DNA of 54,648 bases from Clostridium sp. (GTDB lineage: Bacteria > Bacillota > Clostridia > Clostridiales > Clostridiaceae), in assembly GCA_031292145.1 (NCBI GenBank), contig JARLHR010000233.1:1-54648 (forward strand). Direction: 5' to 3'. Of this stretch, positions 1 to 7,721 are shown piece after piece. How positions within the stretch are numbered: position 1 is the first letter of the stretch; every line of letters starts with the position of its first letter. Below the pieces are notes generated by a model. It was not told the origin of the DNA. It made no database searches and saw only the letters and a list, made by a program, of their open reading frames with translations. Made by a program: the position numbers and the translations under genes.

Positions 1-152
1 AAGCTCACATTAAGTGCTTTTAGCATCGAAATTTTCAAATGCCTGCTACACACAAATGTATTTGATTTCTAGTGTAGATATATACTCAAAATTTAGTATG
101 AATTCATAATAGTTCAAGTTATAAGTCCAAATCTTAAATTGTATATCTATAT
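1..152. repeat. Right half of a family-1 rod element, cut by the window start
   Basis: Positions 1-95 match 50237-50331 almost base for base, and the segment ends near 152 in a variant of the ATATCTATA terminus. Only the 3' arm (about ACACAAATGTATTTGATTT) is present; its complementary arm must lie before base 1. It is nearly identical to the complete copy at 50076-50387, which points to recent duplication or gene conversion. Confidence 0.75.
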
Positions 153-228
153 AATCAATTTTTTCTCCTTTGTCTGCTCTAAATGTCTCTATAAAAAAGT
201 CATAGTTAAATAAGTCTAATACAAAATA

Positions 229-280
229 TAAAAAGAGACAGCATTTTGCAATTCATACAAAACACCATCTCTTTTTATGC
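229..280. terminator. Hairpin terminator downstream of the GH12 gene
   Basis: AAAAAGAGA and TCTCTTTTT arms enclose a partly paired 30-base interior. On the minus strand the hairpin lies about 165 bases past the GH12 stop and ends in a U-rich run. It could act in both directions. Confidence 0.5.
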
Positions 281-282
281 AA

Positions 283-378
283 GGCACAATCAAAAAAATA
301 ACAAGTCCATCTGCCAGAAAAGTTCCGTATTGCAGCATAGCTGCTTTTTTCTAATGTGCCCATTTTCTTTCATTTGCC
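283..378. repeat. Family-2 element (GGCACAATC ends), short variant
   Basis: It starts GGCACAATCAAAAAAATAAC and ends with TTTCATTTGCC, the imperfect inverted partner seen at the right end of the 158 bp copy at 37789. The interior is shorter than in the full copies, so this is a deleted derivative. Confidence 0.6.
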
Positions 379-443
379 TAAAATAATATTAAAATTATAT
401 AACATTCAATCATTTAATGAAAAGATAAAAATAATTATTATAC

Positions 444-1235
444 CTAGTTAGTTGTTACAGAAAAATTATTTGTATAAAAATTATAACCGTTACCACCATT
501 ATAACTTGATGTAATTTCAAATCCAAATGAAATATTACTAAATTCAATGTCTCCGTACCATTTTGGTGTATCCTTGATCCAGTTAGCTATAGCTTTAATG
601 TCTACAGATCCTGAACTAATATTTCCATTAGTTCTTATAAATGAATAAACCATATTTCCGGTATTATTTGCTCCATTATTTCCTCTATATACATTCCAAG
701 TCTGCCCTCCTATGGATACATTTGTGTATACCGGAACAGGACCTGATGCATCATAGTTATATGAAATAGGATTCACAGATCCATATTCATTCATCCATAA
801 CATAATTTCATGTTTATTCTTATTAGGATAATTAGGATCATAAGCATTATTATCAACTAGCCATATATCATATGCTGTCTCCATAGAAGTTCCACTTGTA
901 GGGACGCTAACATCAAAGCTACTTGTAGCTGTATTTACAGTGCTCAACGTCTTGTTTATTGATTTATCAACATGTGGGTAAGACTTTACGCCGCCAGTAT
1001 TAGGCTGTGCTGTCCATACTCCCCAATTACTATATGTGTTAGCCCACATATATTCTCCACTTGCACCACTTCCCCATACATCATTATTAAATGTATACCC
1101 ACCATTACTCCATAAACCATATTGATCTGATGTTGACCATGCAACAGAAGCATCAGCTTTGCTTATAGGCGCAAATATTGTTAGCATCGCGGCAGCTAAC
1201 ATAGTTGAAATCGTAATTTTAATTTTTTTATTCAT
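444..1235 (-). CDS. Secreted glycoside hydrolase family 12 endoglucanase
   Basis: Predicted extracellular endo-beta-1,4-glucanase or xyloglucanase of 263 aa. Residues 1-29 form a Sec signal peptide with a probable cut after ADA. The rest is a single GH12 jelly-roll domain of usual length with no carbohydrate-binding module. The family nucleophile is visible as E143 in HEIMLWM and the acid/base as E240 in GFEIT; VKSYPH near residue 83 is also typical. The ribosome site AGAAGGAG precedes the ATG. It stands alone, facing away from the ImmA gene. Family assignment is confident; the choice between cellulose and xyloglucan cannot be made from sequence. Confidence 0.85.
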   Translation of the reverse strand: MNKKIKITISTMLAAAMLTIFAPISKADASVAWSTSDQYGLWSNGGYTFNNDVWGSGASGEYMWANTYSNWGVWTAQPNTGGVKSYPHVDKSINKTLSTVNTATSSFDVSVPTSGTSMETAYDIWLVDNNAYDPNYPNKNKHEIMLWMNEYGSVNPISYNYDASGPVPVYTNVSIGGQTWNVYRGNNGANNTGNMVYSFIRTNGNISSGSVDIKAIANWIKDTPKWYGDIEFSNISFGFEITSSYNGGNGYNFYTNNFSVTTN

Positions 1236-1736
1236 ATTTACACTCCTTCTCTATTATAGCATCTTTAAATAATTTAACTTATGTCGATGCTTTAATGTTA
1301 ACTTTATTTAGTAATAATATAATGAATGTTATATAAAAAAATATTATTTTCGGCTCAAGATTTTTATTAAGCACTAACTTATCATATTATTGCTGCAAAT
1401 AAAGAAGGAATTTTTTATTTTTACTATCGTATAACTTTGTATTACAAAAATTAATTATTAACATTCTATAAGTTTAATGCTGTTAAAATTTTAAGTTCAT
1501 CAATATTATAATTGTTATATCTGTAAACGTATACTATATTTTTTAGAGATACTTTACCATAAATATTAGAGAATTACTTAAGCACAATCAAAAAAATAAC
1601 AAATCCATTTACCTCCGTTGAAGTTTTTATTCTTTTTTAAGCTTTCAATCCTTTTTGATTTTTATTCCATTTCATTTAAATTTTTCTTTAGCTTCATCGG
1701 CAATTATGATATTATTATCATTAAGGGGTGATTAAT
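1236..1736. other. AT-rich intergenic stretch with a decayed family-2 element
   Basis: About 500 bases without a supportable gene. Near 1578-1640 there is GCACAATCAAAAAAATAAC followed by a degraded interior, a relic of family 2 that has lost its right end. Nothing else is recognised. Confidence 0.4.
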
Positions 1737-1799
1737 ATGTTGGATGATAAAATGAAATTTCTTAGAACTAACAAAAATTTTAAGGTCTATCTTCTATGA
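1737..1799 (+). pseudogene. 20-codon stub of an XRE-type regulator fused to the ImmA start
   Basis: A good ribosome site (AAGGGGTGATTA) leads to an ATG and 20 codons beginning MLDDKMKFLRTNKN. This reads like the first helix of a phage XRE repressor. The TGA stop overlaps the ATG of the next gene (ATGA). The ImmA gene has only a weak ribosome site of its own, so the stub probably serves to couple translation. Loss of the remaining regulator is inferred from the usual XRE-ImmA gene pairing; it could also be a true leader peptide. Confidence 0.5.
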
Positions 1800-2452
1800 A
1801 TATTCCGACTATTAGATATAAGTATATAAAAAACATAGTTAATGATCTTTATATTAAATTAAATATTAATAAATTTCCTATAAATATATTCGATATAATA
1901 AACTCTTTTGATAATATAATAATAGTTTCTTATCATAAATTCATGACTGATCATAATCTAACTATAGAAGAAACTTTTGAATTCTTGACTTCAGATGAAG
2001 GTTGCACTGATTATTTTGAACCCTTAAATAAATATATTATTTATTACAATGACTTAACTGATAAATCGCATAACCGAATTAGATGGACTCTTTCCCATGA
2101 ACTAGGCCATATTTTATGCGGCCATTATTCTGAGGATACAAAACTATTTTCCGAAGGTTTGAAGGATGCTGAATATAGCTTTAAAGAATCTGAAGCCAAT
2201 CATTTTACAAGCCTTTTGCTATCCAATCCAGTAATATTGGATAAATTAAAAATAAGACGTTCATCAGACATTGAGGTTTATTGTTCTTTATCTTATCAAG
2301 CGGCTAAATATAGGTATGAAAGCTATAAGAAATGGTGCAAATATAAAATAATATCAAGCTCTGATAGGTTTATTCTTCGAAATTTTCAGGATTATTTAGA
2401 TAAACAACAGCAGGAATATGAGGAATTTATTTGTTTTATGAATTCATTTTAA
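1796..2452 (+). CDS. ImmA/IrrE family metallopeptidase
   Basis: A 218 aa zinc peptidase of the ImmA/IrrE (DUF955) family. The zinc motif HELGH lies at 101-105 and the third ligand is probably in the KESEAN segment (131-135), as is usual in this family. Known members cleave a phage or ICE repressor after DNA damage and so derepress the element. Here the normal upstream repressor is reduced to a stub, so the substrate must be elsewhere: candidates are the XRE protein at 49.6 kb, or none. It lies tail to tail with the endolysin gene at the end of the tail module, suggesting it belonged to that element. Confidence 0.8.
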   Translation: MNIPTIRYKYIKNIVNDLYIKLNINKFPINIFDIINSFDNIIIVSYHKFMTDHNLTIEETFEFLTSDEGCTDYFEPLNKYIIYYNDLTDKSHNRIRWTLSHELGHILCGHYSEDTKLFSEGLKDAEYSFKESEANHFTSLLLSNPVILDKLKIRRSSDIEVYCSLSYQAAKYRYESYKKWCKYKIISSSDRFILRNFQDYLDKQQQEYEEFICFMNSF

Positions 2453-2504
2453 ATATGTATAAGCAACACGCAGCTTATATTTATGTAAGAACTTAATAAA
2501 ATCA

Positions 2505-2600
2505 GAAATATTTTTGTTATGTAGGACTATGAGAATTTCACTGGAAGATTCTAATTAAAATGCTTATTTCAGCTTCAAAAATTTTCGTTCTTAAAACAGG
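2505..2600. repeat. Decayed family-1 element fragment
   Basis: The stretch TGTAGGACTATGAGAATTTC followed by ACTGGAAGATTCTAA matches the conserved second junction of family-1 elements (compare 22318 and 40604), but no complementary partner arm or terminal repeat remains. Confidence 0.45.
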
Positions 2601-2626
2601 GCATATATAATTTTCTATACAAAAAT

Positions 2627-2661
2627 AAAGGGTACAGGATTAATAAACTCCCATACCCTTA
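2627..2661. terminator. Hairpin between convergent ImmA and endolysin genes
   Basis: AAGGGTA (2628-2634) pairs with TACCCTT (2654-2660). It lies between two convergent genes and can serve both. Similar GGGTA hairpins occur at 32765 and 35445. Confidence 0.5.
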
Positions 2662-2689
2662 ACACTCTTGCCAATAAATTTATTTAAGT

Positions 2690-3478
2690 TTAAACATTAC
2701 CTGTATAATCTGCATTTAGAAACATAGATGCTTCTTTTGTTCTTCTTCTGTAAAGTCCCTCTATTCTTGTCCCCCCGCCATTACTCCAGGCTTGGAAATT
2801 GGCTGTTATAGTAGTTGAATCCCTTACTCCTGCAACTACATTTTTATATAATGTAGAACCTAATAACCCAGCAGTTCCACAATTATATGCAAAACTTACA
2901 AGTGCATCAAATTCATTTTGAGTCAAAGAAACACCTTCATTATCTAAATCAGCTTTAATAATTGGAGCATATTTTTTATTAATCCACACCTTTAACATTG
3001 TTGTAGCTTCCGCTTCTGTGATGCTATCCAATCCTTCTATTTCATCACCAGTCATGCCATATCCTAAGGTTTTTACACCTACCATATCAAAGTATGGAGT
3101 AGCAGAAAAGCCTTCCCAAGATTTAATAAAATCAATAAGTGCATCTGATACCAAACTTTCTTCTAACATGTGACCATTTGCATCAAAAGTATATTCCTTA
3201 CCATCAATAGTTGACGTGCAATTTACATAACACGAACCTTGATAACCATTGCTTGAAGGTTCCAGATAATACCATATACCTTTTAATTGAATCCATCCAG
3301 TTTTCATATCTCCATTCTTTTCATCTAAATAATACCATCTTCCATCTTTATCTTGAAACCACCCAGTATTCATTACTCCGGTTGTTTCATCTAAATGATA
3401 CCACTTATCGTTATCTTTATACCATCCTTTTATAACCTTACCTGAATCATCGGTTACGCACCATTTCCATTGTGACAT
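2690..3478 (-). CDS. Endolysin: N-terminal choline-binding-type repeats plus GH24 lysozyme
   Basis: Cell-wall hydrolase of the lysis cassette, 262 aa. Residues 1-75 carry three to four cell-wall-binding repeats (GWYKDNDKWYHLD, GWFQDKDGRWYYLD, GWIQLKGIWYYLE), the choline-binding pattern. Residues 110-255 are a GH24 (T4-type) lysozyme with the Glu-8aa-Asp-5aa-Thr signature at E122, D131 and T137. The binding repeats precede the catalytic domain; many choline-binding lysins have the reverse order. There is no signal peptide, so release depends on the holin. It is the last gene of the tail/lysis run. Confidence 0.9.
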   Translation of the reverse strand: MSQWKWCVTDDSGKVIKGWYKDNDKWYHLDETTGVMNTGWFQDKDGRWYYLDEKNGDMKTGWIQLKGIWYYLEPSSNGYQGSCYVNCTSTIDGKEYTFDANGHMLEESLVSDALIDFIKSWEGFSATPYFDMVGVKTLGYGMTGDEIEGLDSITEAEATTMLKVWINKKYAPIIKADLDNEGVSLTQNEFDALVSFAYNCGTAGLLGSTLYKNVVAGVRDSTTITANFQAWSNGGGTRIEGLYRRRTKEASMFLNADYTGNV

Positions 3479-3523
3479 ATAACCTCACCCCTTACTACAT
3501 AATATGAAAGAGTAACCTTTTTA

Positions 3524-3579
3524 GGCACAATCAAAAAAAATAATAGACCAATATGCTCGCCTATTATTTTTTTATGGCC
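3524..3579. repeat. Short family-2 element forming a hairpin between holin and endolysin
   Basis: It begins GGCACAATC and contains AAAAAAAATAATAG paired with CTATTATTTTTTT. On either strand the A/T arms give a hairpin ending in a U run, so it may attenuate transcription into the endolysin gene. Confidence 0.6.
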
Positions 3580-3597
3580 TAAAGGCTGCTCTAAAAA

Positions 3598-3981
3598 TTA
3601 AGCTTGTACTACTACTTGTTGTGTTCCTACACTGGGATTTGATGCAACTGCTGCTTGAACTTGACTTAATTGATTTTTCAAACTTACATTTTCTGCTTGT
3701 AATTGTATTAACAAGTCTGAATTATTAATCACTGCATCTTTATTTTTATTTATTTCTCCAGCAATGCTTTGTCTTAAAATATCAATATCAGTTTGGCTTA
3801 ATTCTGGAAACTTCGCTAATAATGCCTTAGAAAATTCGTCTGCTTTAGATTTAACTTTTTCTTCTACAGTTGCACTGATCCTAAAGTTTTCATCTACCAT
3901 TGACCAAATTTTCTTGGCCTCTGTGTAATAATTTTTATTTTTTAATATTGTTATGATTAATGTTAATATTGTTTTTATCAT
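3598..3981 (-). CDS. Phage holin, LLH family
   Basis: A 127 aa protein with one N-terminal membrane segment (MIKTILTLIITIL), then the YYTEAKKIWSMVDENFR region typical of Holin_LLH proteins and a helical, Gln-rich tail. It would make membrane lesions that let the endolysin reach the wall. I place the start at the ATG at 3981: an upstream in-frame GTG at 3993 lies inside the ribosome site AAAGGTGG and is unlikely to be used. It lies between XhlA and the endolysin. Confidence 0.8.
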   Translation of the reverse strand: MIKTILTLIITILKNKNYYTEAKKIWSMVDENFRISATVEEKVKSKADEFSKALLAKFPELSQTDIDILRQSIAGEINKNKDAVINNSDLLIQLQAENVSLKNQLSQVQAAVASNPSVGTQQVVVQA

Positions 3982-4091
3982 ATTACATTCCACCTTTTCA
4001 TATCTCGTGCACTTGCTTGCACACTGCTTGATTCAAATTATATTGCATATGGATTACATATAAACAATGTAATCTATAATTTCTATATCTT

Positions 4092-4343
4092 CTATTTCAT
4101 TAAATTTTCTATGGAATAAATAAAAAAGCCCACAAGAGTTGTTGCTCCAAGACCAATTAAGGCCTTTAATACACCTGTTAGTTGTTTTAAATTATCACAT
4201 AAATTTTTCAATTCTGCCTTAAAGCTTGCATTGTCTTGTTCCAACTTATCTAATCTATCTCCATGATTATTAAGCCTCTTTTCATATAGCTCGCATCTCT
4301 CTTCTATTCGTTTATGCTTTTCTAAACAGAGTTCATTATTCAT
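4092..4343 (-). CDS. xhlA: XhlA-type hemolysin-like lysis protein
   Basis: An 83 aa protein with the XhlA layout: a charged N-terminus, a heptad-rich coiled coil (about residues 10-55) and one C-terminal membrane helix (GLGATTLVGFFIYSI). In PBSX, XhlA works with the holin in lysis. The neighbours (tail fibres upstream, holin and endolysin downstream) fit. Confidence 0.8.
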   Translation of the reverse strand: MNNELCLEKHKRIEERCELYEKRLNNHGDRLDKLEQDNASFKAELKNLCDNLKQLTGVLKALIGLGATTLVGFFIYSIENLMK

Positions 4344-4378
4344 AAACCACCTACCTTTGTTTCAAATTTATAAAAATA

Positions 4379-4424
4379 AGCAATAAAAAAACACCTTCTT
4401 GCTGGTGCTAATCTATTGCTTTAG
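4379..4424 (-). terminator. Rho-independent terminator before the lysis genes
   Basis: On the minus strand, GCACC pairs with GGTG around AGCAAGAA and is followed by seven Ts. An outer AGCAATA/TATTGCT pairing extends the stem. It lies between the small gene at 4431 and xhlA, so transcription into the lysis genes may be partial or regulated. Confidence 0.65.
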
Positions 4425-4430
4425 TTTTCA

Positions 4431-4661
4431 TTATGCTGTTGTAATGGTTGTTGTTGCAGTGTTTGAACTTGCAGTACTTGTAGTTGTAGCTGATGCTATT
4501 AAATTTGTAAGTTCTGTGTATTGATCCATTGTGATTTTATTACTAGCTACAAAAGCATCTAAAATATTCGATATGTCTTTATCCGTTGAGATTGTTCCTG
4601 CTGATATTTCTGAGTTAATTCTGTTGCTTAGGATTTTTGTTAATAATTCTTGACTTGCCAT
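4431..4661 (-). CDS. Small tail-cluster protein, function unknown
   Basis: A 76 aa acidic protein. Residues 1-55 look helical (MASQELLTKILSNRINSEIS...); the last 25 residues are almost only Thr, Ala and Ser. A ribosome site (AAAGGTGG) precedes the ATG. It follows the duplicated accessory genes and comes just before the terminator ahead of xhlA. I do not recognise the family. Confidence 0.65.
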   Translation of the reverse strand: MASQELLTKILSNRINSEISAGTISTDKDISNILDAFVASNKITMDQYTELTNLIASATTTSTASSNTATTTITTA

Positions 4662-4679
4662 TTTTGTATTCCACCTTTT

Positions 4680-5105
4680 CTAATTTGATAATTTATCTAG
4701 CTCTGCTTGAATAATAGAATTTTCCACTGCAGAAATTAAATTAGTTCCTTGATTTTGTAAATATTGTGATATATCAGAAACTCTATCATTTAAAGCTTGA
4801 GCTTCTTGATTTTGCTGCTCTGTAGCGGTTAATTCATCTTGAGTAAAATATGCTATATTTAATTTTTTATTAGCAACATCTACCGAATAAGATTTTACAT
4901 TTGCAAATGTTGTAGTTAATGTCCCAACAGCTAATTTAACAAAATCAATATCAGTATCTTTGTAAATACTTAACTGTGAATATGTTTCCATATCATCAGC
5001 TTTAATTTTAGCTGGATCGCTTACATCTGATTGACTCTCTTAAGTAACGAATACAACTTCTCCAGTAGCTATTAAATAATAAACTCTTGCACCTATTTGT
5101 ACCAT
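4680..5105 (-). pseudogene. Tandem copy of the 5134 gene, interrupted by an in-frame TAA
   Basis: Read from the ATG at 5105 (ribosome site AGGAGGTGA), this frame would give 141 aa and aligns along its whole length with the next gene upstream (143 aa): VYYLIATGEVVF matches VYYLITTGEVLF, and the ends DRVSDISQYL and NRISDISNYL match. A TAA at 5042-5040 (codon 22) breaks it; a single C-to-T change from CAA would explain it. An internal ATG at 4991 could still give a 103 aa C-terminal product. So this is either a recent pseudogene or an N-terminally shortened protein. Function unknown. Confidence 0.75.
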
Positions 5106-5133
5106 TAAAAATCACCTCCTATATTTATTACTA

Positions 5134-5565
5134 TTAAATATCTCCATTTTCAATATCAGTCATTTGATTTTGTATAATTGCATTTTCCACATTAGAAATT
5201 GAACTATCCCCTTGCAAATTTAGATAATTACTTATATCAGAAATTCTATTGTTTATTGTTTGAGTTTGTTGAGCCTGCTGTTGCATAGCATTTAATTCAT
5301 CTTGTGTATAATTTACTATATTTAATGTTTTATTAGTTACATCTACTGACATAGACTTTACATTTGGAGTAAAAGTTGAAACTAAAGTCCCATATGGTAA
5401 TTCTATAAAGTCTATTTCATCAGTAGTTTTCCCCTGTAATTGTGGATAAGCTTCTATATATTGTTCTTTAGTCGTATCAGGTACATAACCTTCAATTTCA
5501 GCTGTACTAAATAAAACTTCACCTGTAGTTATTAAATAATACACTTTTGCACATATTTGATTCAT
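5134..5565 (-). CDS. Tail-fibre-associated protein of unknown function
   Basis: A 143 aa protein with an N-terminal beta-rich part (KVYYLITTGEVLF) and a C-terminal helical part rich in Gln and Asn. It directly follows the 561 aa fibre gene, a position that in many contractile tails holds fibre chaperones or XkdW-like proteins. That role is inferred from position only. Its neighbour at 4680-5105 is a damaged tandem duplicate. Confidence 0.6.
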   Translation of the reverse strand: MNQICAKVYYLITTGEVLFSTAEIEGYVPDTTKEQYIEAYPQLQGKTTDEIDFIELPYGTLVSTFTPNVKSMSVDVTNKTLNIVNYTQDELNAMQQQAQQTQTINNRISDISNYLNLQGDSSISNVENAIIQNQMTDIENGDI

Positions 5566-5586
5566 ATTTATTTCTCCTATCTATTA

Positions 5587-7272
5587 TTAGTAGAAAGACA
5601 CAGCAACACCATTTATTATATTGTTTCCTAATTCATTTTGTAGTGTAAGTGTCTTTCCTGTCATGTACATATTAAAAATTGATGAACCTACACAATAGTT
5701 TAAAGAAGTTGCAGCTAAACCATAAGGATTTGTGGATGGTATATAAATAAACTCCACAGCACGATTTGGGCTTGAATATACCTGAGTGCAAGTACCTATA
5801 ATTGCAATTGGTGTATTATTAAAAGCTAGATTAGCTGTCCCATTACCAGCAATACTAAAGGTTTGAACTTCAACGCCTCTTCCACCTAAACTTTGTATTG
5901 TTGCACTTCCAGCTACACCAAATATAGTTTGTCCACTTATAATATTTCCGGATTGCAAACTTCCACAAGCTGCTTGCATTTGTGCTACTGGCACTCTAAC
6001 TTCCGAACCTCCTGCACCAGCGATATAATAACCTGTAGTTGCAAGATATACTGCTAAATCTCCATTTCCCCATTGACCACAACTAGAAGGATTATTTGCA
6101 TATCCTATTTGTGGTATAGTTCCAGTAACTTTATTTCCATTAACATATGCAGTTTGACCATTCAATATCTGAGGAGCCGTAGCAGTAGCATCACTTGTAA
6201 ATGTTCCTTTTAAAGAGTTATTGCAATATCCTATAGCTTGACCAGCTTTAACCATTCCAGCTGTAATTCCCCAAACCCTTAAATCAATTTCTGTGTTGCC
6301 ATCATAATAACCTTGGCTTGGTTTAAATGATACTTTAATAGATGAATCACCAGAACCAATTAAATCTGTTACACCAACCATGTTAGCACCTATATTCCCA
6401 TTACTATCTGTTAGTGTTGAATAAGATACTGTATTACCTGCAAAATTAGGCATAGTTCCCTGTAAACCTGTATCGGCATCATTGCTGAATGTGTCTGTTG
6501 CTAGTACATGTGCAGCAATGGCAGATCCACTCGCACTAGCCTTTAAGAAAAAACAGTTACCGGATGAACTATACCAAATTTCATAGGCTTTTCCTGAAAT
6601 TAAAGTTGGAGCAGACGTTCCTCCTGGTTTATATAATGGTAGTCCATTTACAGTTGTTGCCGAACCACTATTATTTGCTGAGGCTATAAATGTTTTTCTA
6701 TACCCACTAACCAATGGTTGCATTGGAATAGTTATTGCGTTTGCTGTTCCTCCCGCATTGGTTATAAGTTGGTCAGATAATGCATTTGTATTCATTCCTG
6801 CAATAACTCTCAAATCTGTTATATTACTATTGGTAATACTTGTTGCGTTTGCTGCAACTGCTATTTTAACAAGCGATATACCAACAAAACCAGTTGGATA
6901 AGCTGGAACTGTTGGGGATGCTGCCGCTGTTCCTTTTATTACCTTGAGCTGCGGAGTATACGGATCTGTGGTTGTGTCAATTCCGATTACTACTAAATCT
7001 ATTCTTGGATTTGTTGTATCTGCTGCTGATATTGTTAATGTTGCTAATGAATCATTGAACACTCGGTATCCGTTAGGTAACCAAGCATTTCCACCTGTAA
7101 CACCTTGAGCTGCTCCTGTAACTGTAACTGCCATTGATGGAGTACCTGTTTGGGCAACAACTAAGTCATTCATTGATATTACACCTGGTATTACCCAGTC
7201 AGCATCCCTTTGTAACATGTCCGCTGGTGTGTATCCAGTACCACCAGCGTAATAAGTTGCGTTTACTGTCAT
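5587..7272 (-). CDS. Tail fibre / receptor-binding protein
   Basis: A 561 aa, Gly/Ala/Thr-rich protein with little charge. Residues 1-160 resemble a baseplate-attachment region with repeated beta segments (NPRIDLVVIGIDTTTDPYTPQLKVIKG is a common fibre motif); the C-terminal 300 residues carry loose repeats such as NGQTAYVNGNKVTGTI and SGQTIFGVAGSATI. Together with the two fibre-like genes upstream it should determine which cells the tail binds. Fibre identity is confident; the ligand cannot be read. Confidence 0.75.
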   Translation of the reverse strand: MTVNATYYAGGTGYTPADMLQRDADWVIPGVISMNDLVVAQTGTPSMAVTVTGAAQGVTGGNAWLPNGYRVFNDSLATLTISAADTTNPRIDLVVIGIDTTTDPYTPQLKVIKGTAAASPTVPAYPTGFVGISLVKIAVAANATSITNSNITDLRVIAGMNTNALSDQLITNAGGTANAITIPMQPLVSGYRKTFIASANNSGSATTVNGLPLYKPGGTSAPTLISGKAYEIWYSSSGNCFFLKASASGSAIAAHVLATDTFSNDADTGLQGTMPNFAGNTVSYSTLTDSNGNIGANMVGVTDLIGSGDSSIKVSFKPSQGYYDGNTEIDLRVWGITAGMVKAGQAIGYCNNSLKGTFTSDATATAPQILNGQTAYVNGNKVTGTIPQIGYANNPSSCGQWGNGDLAVYLATTGYYIAGAGGSEVRVPVAQMQAACGSLQSGNIISGQTIFGVAGSATIQSLGGRGVEVQTFSIAGNGTANLAFNNTPIAIIGTCTQVYSSPNRAVEFIYIPSTNPYGLAATSLNYCVGSSIFNMYMTGKTLTLQNELGNNIINGVAVSFY

Positions 7273-7289
7273 TTAAATTCACTCCTTTA

Positions 7290-7709
7290 TTAATTAATTG
7301 TGATAGTTAATGAACTTGATGCAAATGATAAAGTTGCACCACTTGATGCTACCACTTGAGGGTTGTTTAATGTTGCATATCCTAGTATATTTCCGCCTGT
7401 TGCTGCATCACTAAAAAATAAATACCCTAGTGAAGCTGAAGATAACCATGATCCTGTACTTGTAGGGAAAGTGATTGCTGCCCCATTGCTTTTATTATTA
7501 CTTGAAGTACTTGGAAAGTTTGTTGTATTGTTTGCTACTGCTGCTCTTGCATACCCATTAGTTCCAATGGTTGGCTCTGTAATACCTCCACCTGAAACCG
7601 TAGGTAATGTTGACGATAATCCAATATAAAGGGTTGTTGGTGCAGTAAAACTAACTGCTCCGAAAACTTGGTTGACTAATCCATCCGCTAAATAAGTTGT
7701 AAATGGCAT
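7290..7709 (-). CDS. Small phage tail fibre protein
   Basis: A 139 aa protein starting MPFTTYLADGLVNQVFG, then TLYIGLSSTLP and a Ser/Thr/Gly-rich beta domain. This opening is common in short phage fibre or spike subunits of Gram-positive phages. No coiled coil or enzyme motif is seen. It lies between two large fibre genes, 17-18 bases apart on one side. Confidence 0.65.
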   Translation of the reverse strand: MPFTTYLADGLVNQVFGAVSFTAPTTLYIGLSSTLPTVSGGGITEPTIGTNGYARAAVANNTTNFPSTSSNNKSNGAAITFPTSTGSWLSSASLGYLFFSDAATGGNILGYATLNNPQVVASSGATLSFASSSLTITIN

Positions 7710-7721
7710 AATTAATTCCTC

